Of a DNA stretch of 64,000 bases, positions 17,795 through 25,576 are shown one piece after another. The stretch comes from DASZQY01 sp035548515. Lineage in GTDB: Bacteria; Pseudomonadota; Alphaproteobacteria; Rhizobiales; Kaistiaceae. The position numbers and the translations under genes were made by a program. The stretch's first letter is position 1, and every line of letters starts with the position of its first letter. Location of the stretch: contig DASZSW010000018.1 in the NCBI GenBank assembly GCA_035548515.1, positions 186,001 through 250,000 of the forward strand, read 5' to 3'. The notes under the pieces were generated by a model that was not told where the DNA came from, did not search any database, and saw only the letters and a list, made by a program, of their open reading frames with translations.

Positions 17795-19170
17795 GTTCGC
17801 CGTCGCGAGATCACGTAGGACTCATCGAGGAACCAGAGCCCGCCGTGCTTGAACAGCACGTCGCGCGTGGCCTCCAGGTACGCACCCGAGCGCACCACAT
17901 CATCCAGGCGTTCATCCTCGATCTGCGCGACGTAGATCGCCGCGTTCCAGGCGGCGAACAGCGTCGAGGTGCCGATCGGCCCACTCACCTCATTGGGCAG
18001 CGTGTTCATGTCGTAGCGGAAGATTGAACGGCTGTCGGAGTACGCATTGAAGTTGAACTCGTCGCGCACGCTGCCGATTTCCCGCTTCACCGCGTCGAGG
18101 ATGGCGTGGCGCCCGGCTTCGAACGGATCCTCGCCCGGCCAGATGCGGTTGATGATCTCCATCCCGGGGTCGTGACCGTGGGAGTGGATGCCGATGAGGC
18201 GCCCTCCAGGCCCGAGCGCGCGGGCAAGCGGCGCGACGACGCGCGTCGCCTTGAACTGCGCCGGAACGCGCGCGCGATAGGGTTGCGAGGCGATGACGAG
18301 ATCGTAGTTCGCCTCCGCCTGCCCTGCTTTCGGCACGATAGAATCAAGGAGGAAGCGGTGATCCTGGCGATAGAGCACAAGCACAACCGGCCGCTCGTAG
18401 ACGGGATTGCCACTGACCGCGCTTGCCTTCGCTTTCCAGTTTTTGCCGAGGAACGGCTGCAGCTCGGCGATCTGATGCTCGAAGTCCAGTGAGGCCGTCC
18501 CCGCAAGCGGCACCTCGTGCCACACCATGCTGGCAGCATGCGCCGGCGAGTGAACGCGTAGCCACGGCGCTTCCGAGTAGAACATGTTGGTGAGGACGAC
18601 GACGGTCGCCGGGTGTTCGTAGAAACGATCCGGCAGCTTGTCGAGCGTCAGCCGGATGTCCTCGAGGCTGATCTCCTTGCCGACAATGTAGAAGGGCATG
18701 GTGGGGAAGCGCGCGTGCATCGCGCGCATGACGCGGGCCAGCACTGTGCCATCGCCGACGCCCGCATCGAACACGCGGAGCGCCGGCGGGCGCGGGCGAA
18801 TGTTGGCGAGTTCCTCGGCGACGCGGCTGGCGACCACCCATTTCTCGCCGCACGTCGTTACGAACAGAAGGTACTTCTGGCGGTTGTCGAAGAAACGGAA
18901 ATTCCGGCGCGAGTCTTTCGCATCCGTCTCGGCGACCGGCTCCACTTCGCGTATCGGACGAACGACCGAGCGCGTTGCGCCATTGGTGATCGGGTGGTCG
19001 CTGATGTAGGCGCGGACCCGATCCAAAGTGCGACCGGTAATCCTGCCGCCGTCGCGGAGCCGCGCAACCAGCTTGCCGTCGTTAACGGCGAGCCGGCCGA
19101 AGGTGGTTTCGGCGAGCCCCGCGTCACGGCAGTAAGCGCCGACTTCACGAAGAAGTTCGCTCGCTTCCAT
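17791..19170 (-). CDS. HTH plus class I SAM methyltransferase-like protein
   Basis: A 459-residue cytoplasmic protein. Residues 1-60 resemble a small helix-turn-helix-like module (LLREVGAYCRDAGLAETTFG). From about 115 a Rossmann methyltransferase-like domain follows, with the SAM loop VFDAGVGDGT and a later LIGIHSHGHDPG segment where class I enzymes have the post-motif strand. I recognise no specific substrate family. The stop overlaps the MTHFR-like start by four bases, so the pair is translationally coupled and probably functions together in one-carbon transfer. It begins the minus-strand run that leads into the E1/E2 genes. Confidence 0.65.
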   Translation of the reverse strand: MEASELLREVGAYCRDAGLAETTFGRLAVNDGKLVARLRDGGRITGRTLDRVRAYISDHPITNGATRSVVRPIREVEPVAETDAKDSRRNFRFFDNRQKYLLFVTTCGEKWVVASRVAEELANIRPRPPALRVFDAGVGDGTVLARVMRAMHARFPTMPFYIVGKEISLEDIRLTLDKLPDRFYEHPATVVVLTNMFYSEAPWLRVHSPAHAASMVWHEVPLAGTASLDFEHQIAELQPFLGKNWKAKASAVSGNPVYERPVVLVLYRQDHRFLLDSIVPKAGQAEANYDLVIASQPYRARVPAQFKATRVVAPLARALGPGGRLIGIHSHGHDPGMEIINRIWPGEDPFEAGRHAILDAVKREIGSVRDEFNFNAYSDSRSIFRYDMNTLPNEVSGPIGTSTLFAAWNAAIYVAQIEDERLDDVVRSGAYLEATRDVLFKHGGLWFLDESYVISRRRT

Positions 19171-19235
19171 TACTTCCTCCCGCTCCCTGCGTGCGCCTGG
19201 CCGGTGTTTTGGTCAACCACAAAAGCGCCCACCCC

Positions 19236-19320
19236 ATAAGTGGGCAGATAGTGGGAAATCAAAGTAGCGCAAGGGCTGGCGCGGGACCTACGAAGGGTGA
19301 CGTTGACTCTGCCCACTTAT
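19236..19320. repeat. 13-bp perfect inverted repeat with 59-base loop
   Basis: ATAAGTGGGCAGA at 19236-19248 is repeated exactly in inverse as TCTGCCCACTTAT at 19308-19320. The right arm is flanked by TTCCC and the left by GTGGGAAAT, extending the similarity. It could be paired regulator sites for the divergent genes, or a remnant of a small repeat element. Confidence 0.6.
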
Positions 19321-19344
19321 TTCCCGCTTCCGAATAGGCGCGGC

Positions 19345-19356
19345 CCACTTAAGTGG
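19345..19356. repeat. 12-bp palindrome related to the adjacent inverted repeat
   Basis: CCACTTAAGTGG is a perfect palindrome. Its half CCACTT is the same core seen in both arms at 19236-19320, so one protein may recognise all of them. Confidence 0.5.
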
Positions 19357-19462
19357 CCAGGGACGCCTGACCACAGACCGCGGAAGCGCCTGCCCCCGAA
19401 CTGTCTTTGCTCGGTGCGGTAGCGGACCGGGTTTGCCTGCCGCGTTTCGGCCGTTGGAACCC

Positions 19463-19489
19463 GCCTCCGTCATGCCGGTTAACGGAGGC
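19463..19489 (+). promoter_or_regulatory. Hairpin in the leader of the ferritin-like gene
   Basis: GCCTCCGT (19463-19470) pairs with ACGGAGGC (19482-19489) across an 11-base loop. It ends 25 bases before ATG 19515, with the GGAG ribosome-binding site just after it. It may modulate leader stability or translation. It is not followed by a T run, so it does not look like a terminator. Confidence 0.35.
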
Positions 19490-19514
19490 AAATCCCCCGG
19501 TCGGAGACGAATCC

Positions 19515-20030
19515 ATGGCAAAGGCACCGAAGACGCTGGACGCGCTGTTCCACGACACGCTCAAGGACATTTATTTCGCGGAGAAGAAGATCCTTTCCAC
19601 GCTGCCGAAAATGGCGAAGGCCGCGCAGAACGATGAACTCAAGGCCGCATTCCTCAAGCATCGCGAAGAGACGGAAGGCCACGTCGAGCGGTTGGATCAG
19701 GTCTTCTCACTGATCGACAAGAAGCCGCAGGGCAAGACCTGCGCCGCTATCATGGGCATCACCGATGAGGGTGCCGAGATCATGGACGAGTACAAGGGCT
19801 CGCCCGCACTGGATGCCGGCTTGCTCGCAGCTGCGCAGGCGGTCGAGCATTACGAAATTTCGCGCTACGGCACGCTGCGCACGTGGGCTGAGGAACTTGG
19901 CCTCGACGATGCGGCCTCGCTGCTTCAGCAGACGCTGGACGAGGAAGAAGCGACCGACGAGACATTGACGCAGATTGCGGAAAGCGTCGTCAACCAGGAA
20001 GCCGAGGAAGAAGACGAAGAGGCGGCCTAG
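19515..20030 (+). CDS. YciE/YciF (DUF892) ferritin-like protein
   Basis: A 171-residue four-helix ferritin-like protein of the YciE/YciF family, linked to stress responses. The N-terminus (LDALFHDTLKDIYFAEKKI) is diagnostic. Carboxylate/His pairs for a di-metal site are visible in HREETEGHVERL and AAAQAVEHYEISRYGTL. An acidic tail (QEAEEEDEEAA) closes the protein. ATG 19515 is preferred over the longer open frame because it has GGAG upstream and matches the family's MAKAPKTL-like start. It is followed after 23 bases by a small-protein gene on the same strand. Confidence 0.87.
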   Translation: MAKAPKTLDALFHDTLKDIYFAEKKILSTLPKMAKAAQNDELKAAFLKHREETEGHVERLDQVFSLIDKKPQGKTCAAIMGITDEGAEIMDEYKGSPALDAGLLAAAQAVEHYEISRYGTLRTWAEELGLDDAASLLQQTLDEEEATDETLTQIAESVVNQEAEEEDEEAA

Positions 20031-20053
20031 CGCGCCAAATCGCGGTTCCGTCC

Positions 20054-20266
20054 ATGTGGCGCTGGTTGCGTCATTTCTTGAATGGGCCGGCGCCGCCCGT
20101 ACAGGCGGCGTTTTCGGCTACCGAGACCGCGGCCGTGGCGCACTGCGCTAACGCCGTGCGGTCGGCGGGACCTGAAGCCATGCGCGATCCGCCGCGCCGG
20201 TGGGACAGCGTTGACGAACAGGCGGACGAGTCTTTTCCCGCGAGCGATCCACCCGGCGGCTATTGA
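20054..20266 (+). CDS. Small conserved-type protein with C-terminal SFPASDPP motif
   Basis: A 70-residue protein whose end, WDSVDEQADESFPASDPPGG, matches a short motif I know from many small alphaproteobacterial proteins of unknown function. The N-terminal half (MWRWLRHFLNG) is basic and amphipathic, with no signal peptide evident. Conservation of the motif is the main reason to accept this short frame. It lies just after the ferritin-like stress gene and may be co-expressed with it. It converges on the flavin monooxygenase gene. Confidence 0.68.
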   Translation: MWRWLRHFLNGPAPPVQAAFSATETAAVAHCANAVRSAGPEAMRDPPRRWDSVDEQADESFPASDPPGGY

Positions 20267-20316
20267 CGACGCGGCGCCGATTGCCTGCGCCACACGGCGA
20301 GCCGAGCGCGATGTCG

Positions 20317-21591
20317 TCAACGTCGTGAAGGAGAAATCGTCGGCGCGGCGTTATTGAGTTGCTCGATCGCGAACCCCGCCGCCTTGCGATAGGCGGCCAT
20401 AAACGCAGCCCGCTCGTCGGGCGGGATGACGTCGTCGATATTGTCAAATTCGCCGCCGCAGCGTTCATCGACGAGGTTGAGCAGGCCGAACGGACCGGCA
20501 CCGCGGTTGCGCAGCACGAGCTGGGAAATCGGGCCGCAAAGCTTCTGGTCGAAGGCGGCCAGCGCATTTTCGTTCGCGCCGTGCTCCAGCATCGCGGCGC
20601 CCAGTACACGCGCATCGACGATCGCCTGGCTCGCGCCGTTGGAGCCGGTCGGGTACATCGCATGCGCGGCATCGCCGAGAAGCAGGACCGGGCCGTCGCG
20701 CCAGGTATGCACGGGGTCGCGGTCGATCATCGGATTCTCGAATATCGCGTCGGACTGGCGGATGAGCGCCGGCACGTCGAGCCAGTCCCACACCCAATCC
20801 TTGAACAGATCGATGAAATCGTCGGCCGTCACCTGCTGGAACCAGCCGCGTTTCTTCCAGCCCTCCTCGGAATCCATCGTCGCTTCGGCGATCCAGTTGA
20901 TCACCGACAGGCCGGTGCGGGGATCGGGGTGCGAGATCGGATAGAACACCACGCGCTGGAGGTGCGTGCCGAGGCCGACCAAGGAAGCACCGGTGCGTAT
21001 GGGTTTGCCGAGCGTGGTGCCGCGCCACATGACGGCCCCGCCCCAGTGGATCGGCGGCTGCGCCGGGTGCATCTGCGCCCGAATGGCGGAGTGGATGCCA
21101 TCGGCGCCGATCAGCAAGGCGCCGTGTTGTTGCGATGTCGTGCCATCGGCGTGCTCGACCTCCACCTCCACCCCAGAGCCGGCGGCGCGATATCCGGTGA
21201 CGCGGCTGCCGAGGTGGATGTTTTCCGCCCCGATCCTTTCGCGGAGCTTGTCGAACAGCAGCATGTGGAACTGGCCGCGGTGCACCGCGTATTGCGGCCA
21301 GCGATAGCCGGCGAGAAGTCCGCGCGGCTCCGAATAGATGTCGTTGCCGTTGAGGCCGACCAGCGCCCATTCCTTCGCCGGCAGGCCGACGCCGTCGAGG
21401 TCGTGTTCGGTGATGCCGAGGTCGTAGAGCTCGCGGACGGCGTTCGGCTGCAGGTTGATGCCGACACCGAGCGGCCGCATCTCGCGTGCCGCTTCGAACA
21501 CGACGCACGGCACGCCGATCTGGTGGAGGGTAAGCGCGGTCGCCAAGCCGCCGATGCCGCCGCCTGCAATGATCACCGCACCGGATGTCAT
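20317..21591 (-). CDS. FAD-dependent aromatic-ring monooxygenase (PhzS/salicylate hydroxylase-like)
   Basis: A 424-residue group A flavoprotein monooxygenase. The dinucleotide motif GGGIGG is at residues 10-15, the DG motif is in LIGADGIHSAIR, and the GD motif in LLLGDAAHAMYPTGSNG. It uses NAD(P)H and O2 to hydroxylate an aromatic acid or phenol. The ELYDLGITEHDLDGVGLP segment resembles phenazine and salicylate hydroxylases, but the substrate is unknown. It follows the AraC-type gene on the same strand with a 51-base gap, so both belong to the aromatic island. The fold and cofactor are certain; the substrate is not. Confidence 0.87.
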   Translation of the reverse strand: MTSGAVIIAGGGIGGLATALTLHQIGVPCVVFEAAREMRPLGVGINLQPNAVRELYDLGITEHDLDGVGLPAKEWALVGLNGNDIYSEPRGLLAGYRWPQYAVHRGQFHMLLFDKLRERIGAENIHLGSRVTGYRAAGSGVEVEVEHADGTTSQQHGALLIGADGIHSAIRAQMHPAQPPIHWGGAVMWRGTTLGKPIRTGASLVGLGTHLQRVVFYPISHPDPRTGLSVINWIAEATMDSEEGWKKRGWFQQVTADDFIDLFKDWVWDWLDVPALIRQSDAIFENPMIDRDPVHTWRDGPVLLLGDAAHAMYPTGSNGASQAIVDARVLGAAMLEHGANENALAAFDQKLCGPISQLVLRNRGAGPFGLLNLVDERCGGEFDNIDDVIPPDERAAFMAAYRKAAGFAIEQLNNAAPTISPSRR

Positions 21592-21642
21592 GGAGTTCGC
21601 TCAAGATCGCGCGGCGGAGGCAACGGCGGGTGCGCGGCACGT

Positions 21643-22551
21643 CTAGTTGCGGGACGCCTTTCTGAACGTGGCGGGCGTTGTGCTGCACCAGCGGCGGAAC
21701 ATGCGTGTCAGGTGTTCCTGGTGCGAGAAGCCGCAGGCGAACGCGATCTCGGCGATAGGGACGCTCGTCGTCGCCAGCATGCGCTGCGCTTCCTTGATGC
21801 GAAGGACGAGCAAGTATTGATGCGGCGGAATGCCGAGGCCGTTGCGGAATTGCCGGGCGACGTGCGACGGGCTGCGGTTCACGGCCGAGGCGATGTCCTC
21901 GAGGCTTATCGGCGCTGCGATATGTGCCCGCATGTAGTCGATGGCCTCGACCACGACAGGGCCGATGTGGCCGATTGGGGCAAGGCCGGAGATCTGGCGC
22001 ACACGCTGCCCCGTGTGATGGCGGATCAGTTGTGCGGCGATCGCGCGCGATAGGTAGTCGACGTAGAGCGACGTGCCGTAGGCGTCCTCGGCTAACGCCG
22101 CTCGGATGGCGCCAAGCAGCGACTGCATCGCCGCGTTCGGTTCCAGAAACTGTGGCGGGATATCGATGTGGGCGGGATCGCCGTCGAACAGTTCCGCCGC
22201 GACCTCCTCAATGATGGCCCGGCGCACATAGACGTGCAGCGTCGAAAGCGCGCCCATAAGGCGGACGCCAAAGTCGAGGCCGCCCGGCACCAAATGGATG
22301 CCGCCGGCGGGCATCAGGCAGCGCGCGGCGTTGGGGCCATGCAGGCGATCGATCTGTACCGGGCCGTCGAGGTGCAGCACGATCAGCTGGTCCTTCACCG
22401 CCGGGAACATCCCCTCGTAGGGAATCTCGCGCTGCGCCGAGGCGTAGAGCGAGGTCCAGCCGAAGCGATCGCTCGACGCGCGGATGCTGTTCTCCGGCCG
22501 GGTCAAAATGCCGTGCGTTTCCTCAACCCGGAACGGCTGGGCCGAATGCAT
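21643..22551 (-). CDS. AraC family transcriptional regulator
   Basis: A 302-residue regulator. The N-terminal sensing domain is of AraC-binding/AraC_binding_2 type (QLIVLHLDGPVQIDRLHG). The C-terminal double helix-turn-helix covers about the last 100 residues, with ISLEDIASAVNRSPSHVARQ and the family signature IAEIAFACGFSHQEHLTRMF. The longer frame begins at 22587, but ATG 22551 directly follows GGGAGGAGACA and is taken as the start. It lies between the two monooxygenase genes and is a plausible activator of one or both in response to an aromatic effector. Confidence 0.9.
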   Translation of the reverse strand: MHSAQPFRVEETHGILTRPENSIRASSDRFGWTSLYASAQREIPYEGMFPAVKDQLIVLHLDGPVQIDRLHGPNAARCLMPAGGIHLVPGGLDFGVRLMGALSTLHVYVRRAIIEEVAAELFDGDPAHIDIPPQFLEPNAAMQSLLGAIRAALAEDAYGTSLYVDYLSRAIAAQLIRHHTGQRVRQISGLAPIGHIGPVVVEAIDYMRAHIAAPISLEDIASAVNRSPSHVARQFRNGLGIPPHQYLLVLRIKEAQRMLATTSVPIAEIAFACGFSHQEHLTRMFRRWCSTTPATFRKASRN

Positions 22552-22708
22552 TGTCTCCTCCCGGAACCATTTCGGCTCCCTGCGCACGCGCCTTCCCCAG
22601 CGCGCGGCAAGCGGCGATGTTCGCTCCGCCGGGAGGTTGTGGCAAGTCGGCGGGTTTTCGCGCGATCAGAGCGGTGCGGCAGGAGGGGCAACGCGCCGCT
22701 CCCGGTCG

Positions 22709-24454
22709 CTATGCCTGGCGGGCGAGGATACGGTCCAGCGCCGCCTTCAGGACGGCTTCGCCGTCGGCCGCGCGCGCCTGGCTCCGCCACGCCACGACCT
22801 GGTCGGGCCGCACGAGAATGGCACCATCGTCCTCGATCTCGGAGGCGCGGCCCCAGTCGCCGAACGGATCCTCATATTCCCGCCCCGGACCGATGACGAC
22901 TGCGTTGAGCGGCAGGCCGCGCTCCGCGGCGATCGCGTTCGCGGCCTTGACCCAGCCTTCGCCGCCGATGCCGGTGAGCAGCGTGAAGCGACCGTGACCG
23001 ACGAGATCGAGCGACGAGTAGTTGGTGCGATTCTTCGTCAGCCAGATGTGCGGCAGCCGGGCACCAGGCACCGTCGAGTGCTGATAGACCAACTCGGCGT
23101 CTTCCTTGAAGGTGTGGGCGTCGCCCTTGTCCATGAGCACGGCATCCGAGACGTAGCGCTGGTTCATGTCGACGCCGTGAGCATCGAACTCGTAGACCTT
23201 GAAGGCAATCGCCTCGCGGAGTTTCTTCCGGCGCTCCTTCGCCTCCGGCGTGTCTTCCTTGCGCGCTGTCATGTTGGCGTTCATCACCTTGGGGTCCGTG
23301 GACTCCAGCAGGCCGAGCGCGCCGAAGATCGGCCCGAACTCGGCGATCGACTGGTTGGCGCGGTCGACGATCTGCTTGCCGATCGGCGCGCGCTCGGCGT
23401 TGTAGGTGTCGAGCAAGGCGGGCGCGGCGTGGCCCTTCACCACCATCGCCAGTTTCCAACCAAGGTTGAACGCGTCCTGGATCGAGGTGTTGGAGCCGAG
23501 GCCGTTCGACGGCGGGTGACGATGGACGGCATCGCCCATGCAGAACACGCGCCCCTTGCTGTAGGCCTTGGCGTGCATGTGATTGACCGTCCACGTCGAC
23601 CAGCCGGTGATCTCGATCGGAATCTCGTTATCGCCGATGAGCTGACGGGCGAGCTGCTCGCAGATCTCGCGGGTGACGGTCGGCGGCGGCTGGCTGATGT
23701 CATAACCCCAGACGATCAGCCATTCGTTCCAGGTGCGCACCATGCGCACGAGGCCCATGCCGATGCCGCCGACATTGGAGCCGGGTTGGAGCACCCAGTA
23801 GAGCACGCTCGGACGGTGCGCGACGTACTTGGACAGGTCGGCCTTGAACAGGATGTTGATCGAGCCGCCAACGCCCATCTTGCCTTCCATCGGGAGGCCG
23901 ATATCGGCCGCGACCTTGGAGTTGCCGCCATCGGCACCGATCAGATACTTCGCGCGGATAGGATAGGTCTCGCCGCTGACGCGGTCGCGCACTGTCGCGG
24001 TGACGCCGTCAGCGTCCTGCTCCAGCGATAGATACTCGGTCGACAGACGGGCCCGGGTGCCGCGCGCGCAGGCTGCGCCAAACAGAATTGGCTCGAGGAA
24101 ATTCTGCGGCAGATCGACCATCGTCGTCGGGCTGGCGATCTTGTGGCGCGCCTGTGTGTAGGGATCGGAGCCCCAGCTCCGCATGCGCCCGAGCTCCTCG
24201 CCGGCGAGCGAGGTGCAGAACACGTTGTTGCCCATGAGATGATTGGGCGTCGCGTACAGCATCGCGTCCTGCTCGAGCCCGAGGTCGCGAAGCACCTCCA
24301 TCGCGCGCTGGTTGGTGATGTGCGCCCGCGGCGTATCCGACAGCCAGCGGTACTTGGTGACCAGCGCGTTCTCGATGCCGTAACTCGACAGAAGCGCGGC
24401 GGCAGTCGATCCGGCAGGTCCGCTGCCGACCACCAGAACATCGGTCTCGATCAT
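22709..24454 (-). CDS. TfdB-like phenol/chlorophenol 2-monooxygenase (FAD)
   Basis: A 581-residue flavoprotein hydroxylase closely resembling 2,4-dichlorophenol 6-monooxygenase in pattern. The N-terminus has GSGPAGS (10-16) and YRWLSDTPRAHITNQRAMEV. GADGGNSKVA forms the DG motif and CMGDAVHRHPPSNGLGSN the GD motif, and a thioredoxin-like C-terminal domain typical of phenol hydroxylases follows. It would convert a phenol to a catechol-type product. It lies 56 bases downstream of the Liv permease genes on the same strand. A substituted phenol, resorcinol-like or natural lignin-derived substrate is as likely as a chlorophenol. Confidence 0.86.
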   Translation of the reverse strand: MIETDVLVVGSGPAGSTAAALLSSYGIENALVTKYRWLSDTPRAHITNQRAMEVLRDLGLEQDAMLYATPNHLMGNNVFCTSLAGEELGRMRSWGSDPYTQARHKIASPTTMVDLPQNFLEPILFGAACARGTRARLSTEYLSLEQDADGVTATVRDRVSGETYPIRAKYLIGADGGNSKVAADIGLPMEGKMGVGGSINILFKADLSKYVAHRPSVLYWVLQPGSNVGGIGMGLVRMVRTWNEWLIVWGYDISQPPPTVTREICEQLARQLIGDNEIPIEITGWSTWTVNHMHAKAYSKGRVFCMGDAVHRHPPSNGLGSNTSIQDAFNLGWKLAMVVKGHAAPALLDTYNAERAPIGKQIVDRANQSIAEFGPIFGALGLLESTDPKVMNANMTARKEDTPEAKERRKKLREAIAFKVYEFDAHGVDMNQRYVSDAVLMDKGDAHTFKEDAELVYQHSTVPGARLPHIWLTKNRTNYSSLDLVGHGRFTLLTGIGGEGWVKAANAIAAERGLPLNAVVIGPGREYEDPFGDWGRASEIEDDGAILVRPDQVVAWRSQARAADGEAVLKAALDRILARQA

Positions 24455-24510
24455 TTGCGCTTCTCCTTAGGCTTCAGTCCGAATGCGAGGTTGATGCATA
24501 TCGACATAGG

Positions 24511-25575
24511 TTACGCCTCCGTTGCGGAGGATGGCGGCGCGACAGGTTCGAGCCGGCGGCGCGTCGGGAAGAGCTGGATGCCGGTGCGTGCGCTGAAGAC
24601 GCCCCAGATGCCCTTGGGGGCGACCAGCATCACCGCGATGCCGAGTGCGCCGAGCAAAATCAGATACCAGGGGCCGTGGTCGGACAGCGTCGAGCGCAGC
24701 ACGACGAACACGATGGTGCCGATGATTGGCCCTTCGATCGTGCCGATGCCGCCGATGACGACGATGAAGATGATGTACGCCGTCCAATCGAGGACGGAGA
24801 AGCCGGCGTCCGGCGAGATGCGACCGTTGGAGAGGAAGTAGAGCGCGCCGGCCAGCGCCGTGCCACATGCGGCGATGGTGTAGGCGATCAGCTTGTTGCG
24901 CCAGATGTCGACGCCGATGCTTTCGGCGGCGACCTCGCCATCGCGGATCGCGGCGAGCGCCAGTCCGAGGCGCGACCGAAGCAGCAGGTAGACGGCCGCG
25001 ATGACCGCGACCATGGCGACGAGCGCGATCCAGTAGATGATGATCTCGCGGGCGGCGGGGGCGCGCACGTCGTAGACCTCCCCGACCCAACGCACCAGGG
25101 ACGTGCTGCTGATAGCGGAGCCGGGGAGCGACGTGCCGGTGCCGCCCCCGAGGGCCATCCACTGGGCCAGCAGGATGCGGCAGACTTCCGCCACCACCCA
25201 TGTCACCACGGCGAAGTAGGCGCCCTGCATGCGGAGCACGAGGGCGCCGATCGGCACCGCGAGCAGCGTGACGACCACGGTCGAGAGGGCGACAGCGACC
25301 AGCGGATCGAGACTCAATGCGATCGCACCGGCGAACAGACCATAGCCCCCGAGGCCGACGAACGTCTGCTGGCCGACGGAGATCAGGCCCGCGTAACCGG
25401 CGAGCAGGTTCCAGCTCTGCGCCATCACCACGAGCAGGAAGATGAGCAGCAGATCCTGGGTGAGCGAACGCGGCAGGAAGTGCGGTGCCGCAAGGAGAAA
25501 GAGCACTACGACCGCGCTCGCGACGAGCGCGTAGCGCGAGGTGCGTGTGGCGGTGAGGGAAACGTAGGCGGCCAT
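24511..25575 (-). CDS. livM-like: Branched-chain-type ABC transporter permease (LivM-like)
   Basis: Inner-membrane permease of 354 residues with the LivM family signature LLAGYAGLISVGQQTFVGLG, about nine hydrophobic helices, and the conserved IVVIGGIGTIEGPIIG loop near the C-terminus. It pairs with the LivH-like protein at 25577-26440, whose stop is one base from this start. In this setting the transporter more likely imports an aromatic acid than leucine. It is the last transporter gene before the TfdB-like monooxygenase. Confidence 0.9.
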   Translation of the reverse strand: MAAYVSLTATRTSRYALVASAVVVLFLLAAPHFLPRSLTQDLLLIFLLVVMAQSWNLLAGYAGLISVGQQTFVGLGGYGLFAGAIALSLDPLVAVALSTVVVTLLAVPIGALVLRMQGAYFAVVTWVVAEVCRILLAQWMALGGGTGTSLPGSAISSTSLVRWVGEVYDVRAPAAREIIIYWIALVAMVAVIAAVYLLLRSRLGLALAAIRDGEVAAESIGVDIWRNKLIAYTIAACGTALAGALYFLSNGRISPDAGFSVLDWTAYIIFIVVIGGIGTIEGPIIGTIVFVVLRSTLSDHGPWYLILLGALGIAVMLVAPKGIWGVFSARTGIQLFPTRRRLEPVAPPSSATEA

Positions 25576-25576
25576 G

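Larger units (their letters stand above)
19171..19514. other. Gene-free intergenic region between divergent genes
   Basis: 344 bases lie between the start of the methyltransferase-like gene (minus) and the ferritin-like gene (plus). I see no convincing coding frame. The region contains three copies of a CCCACTTA-type motif arranged as inverted repeats, plus a hairpin just before the ferritin-like gene; both are listed separately. It presumably holds the promoters of both flanking genes. Confidence 0.6.

Noticed and set aside
20359..24031. Plus-strand frames of more than 500 codons opposite the two flavin monooxygenases
   Set aside because: Low-complexity Arg/Ala/Val-rich translation and complete overlap with motif-supported genes.
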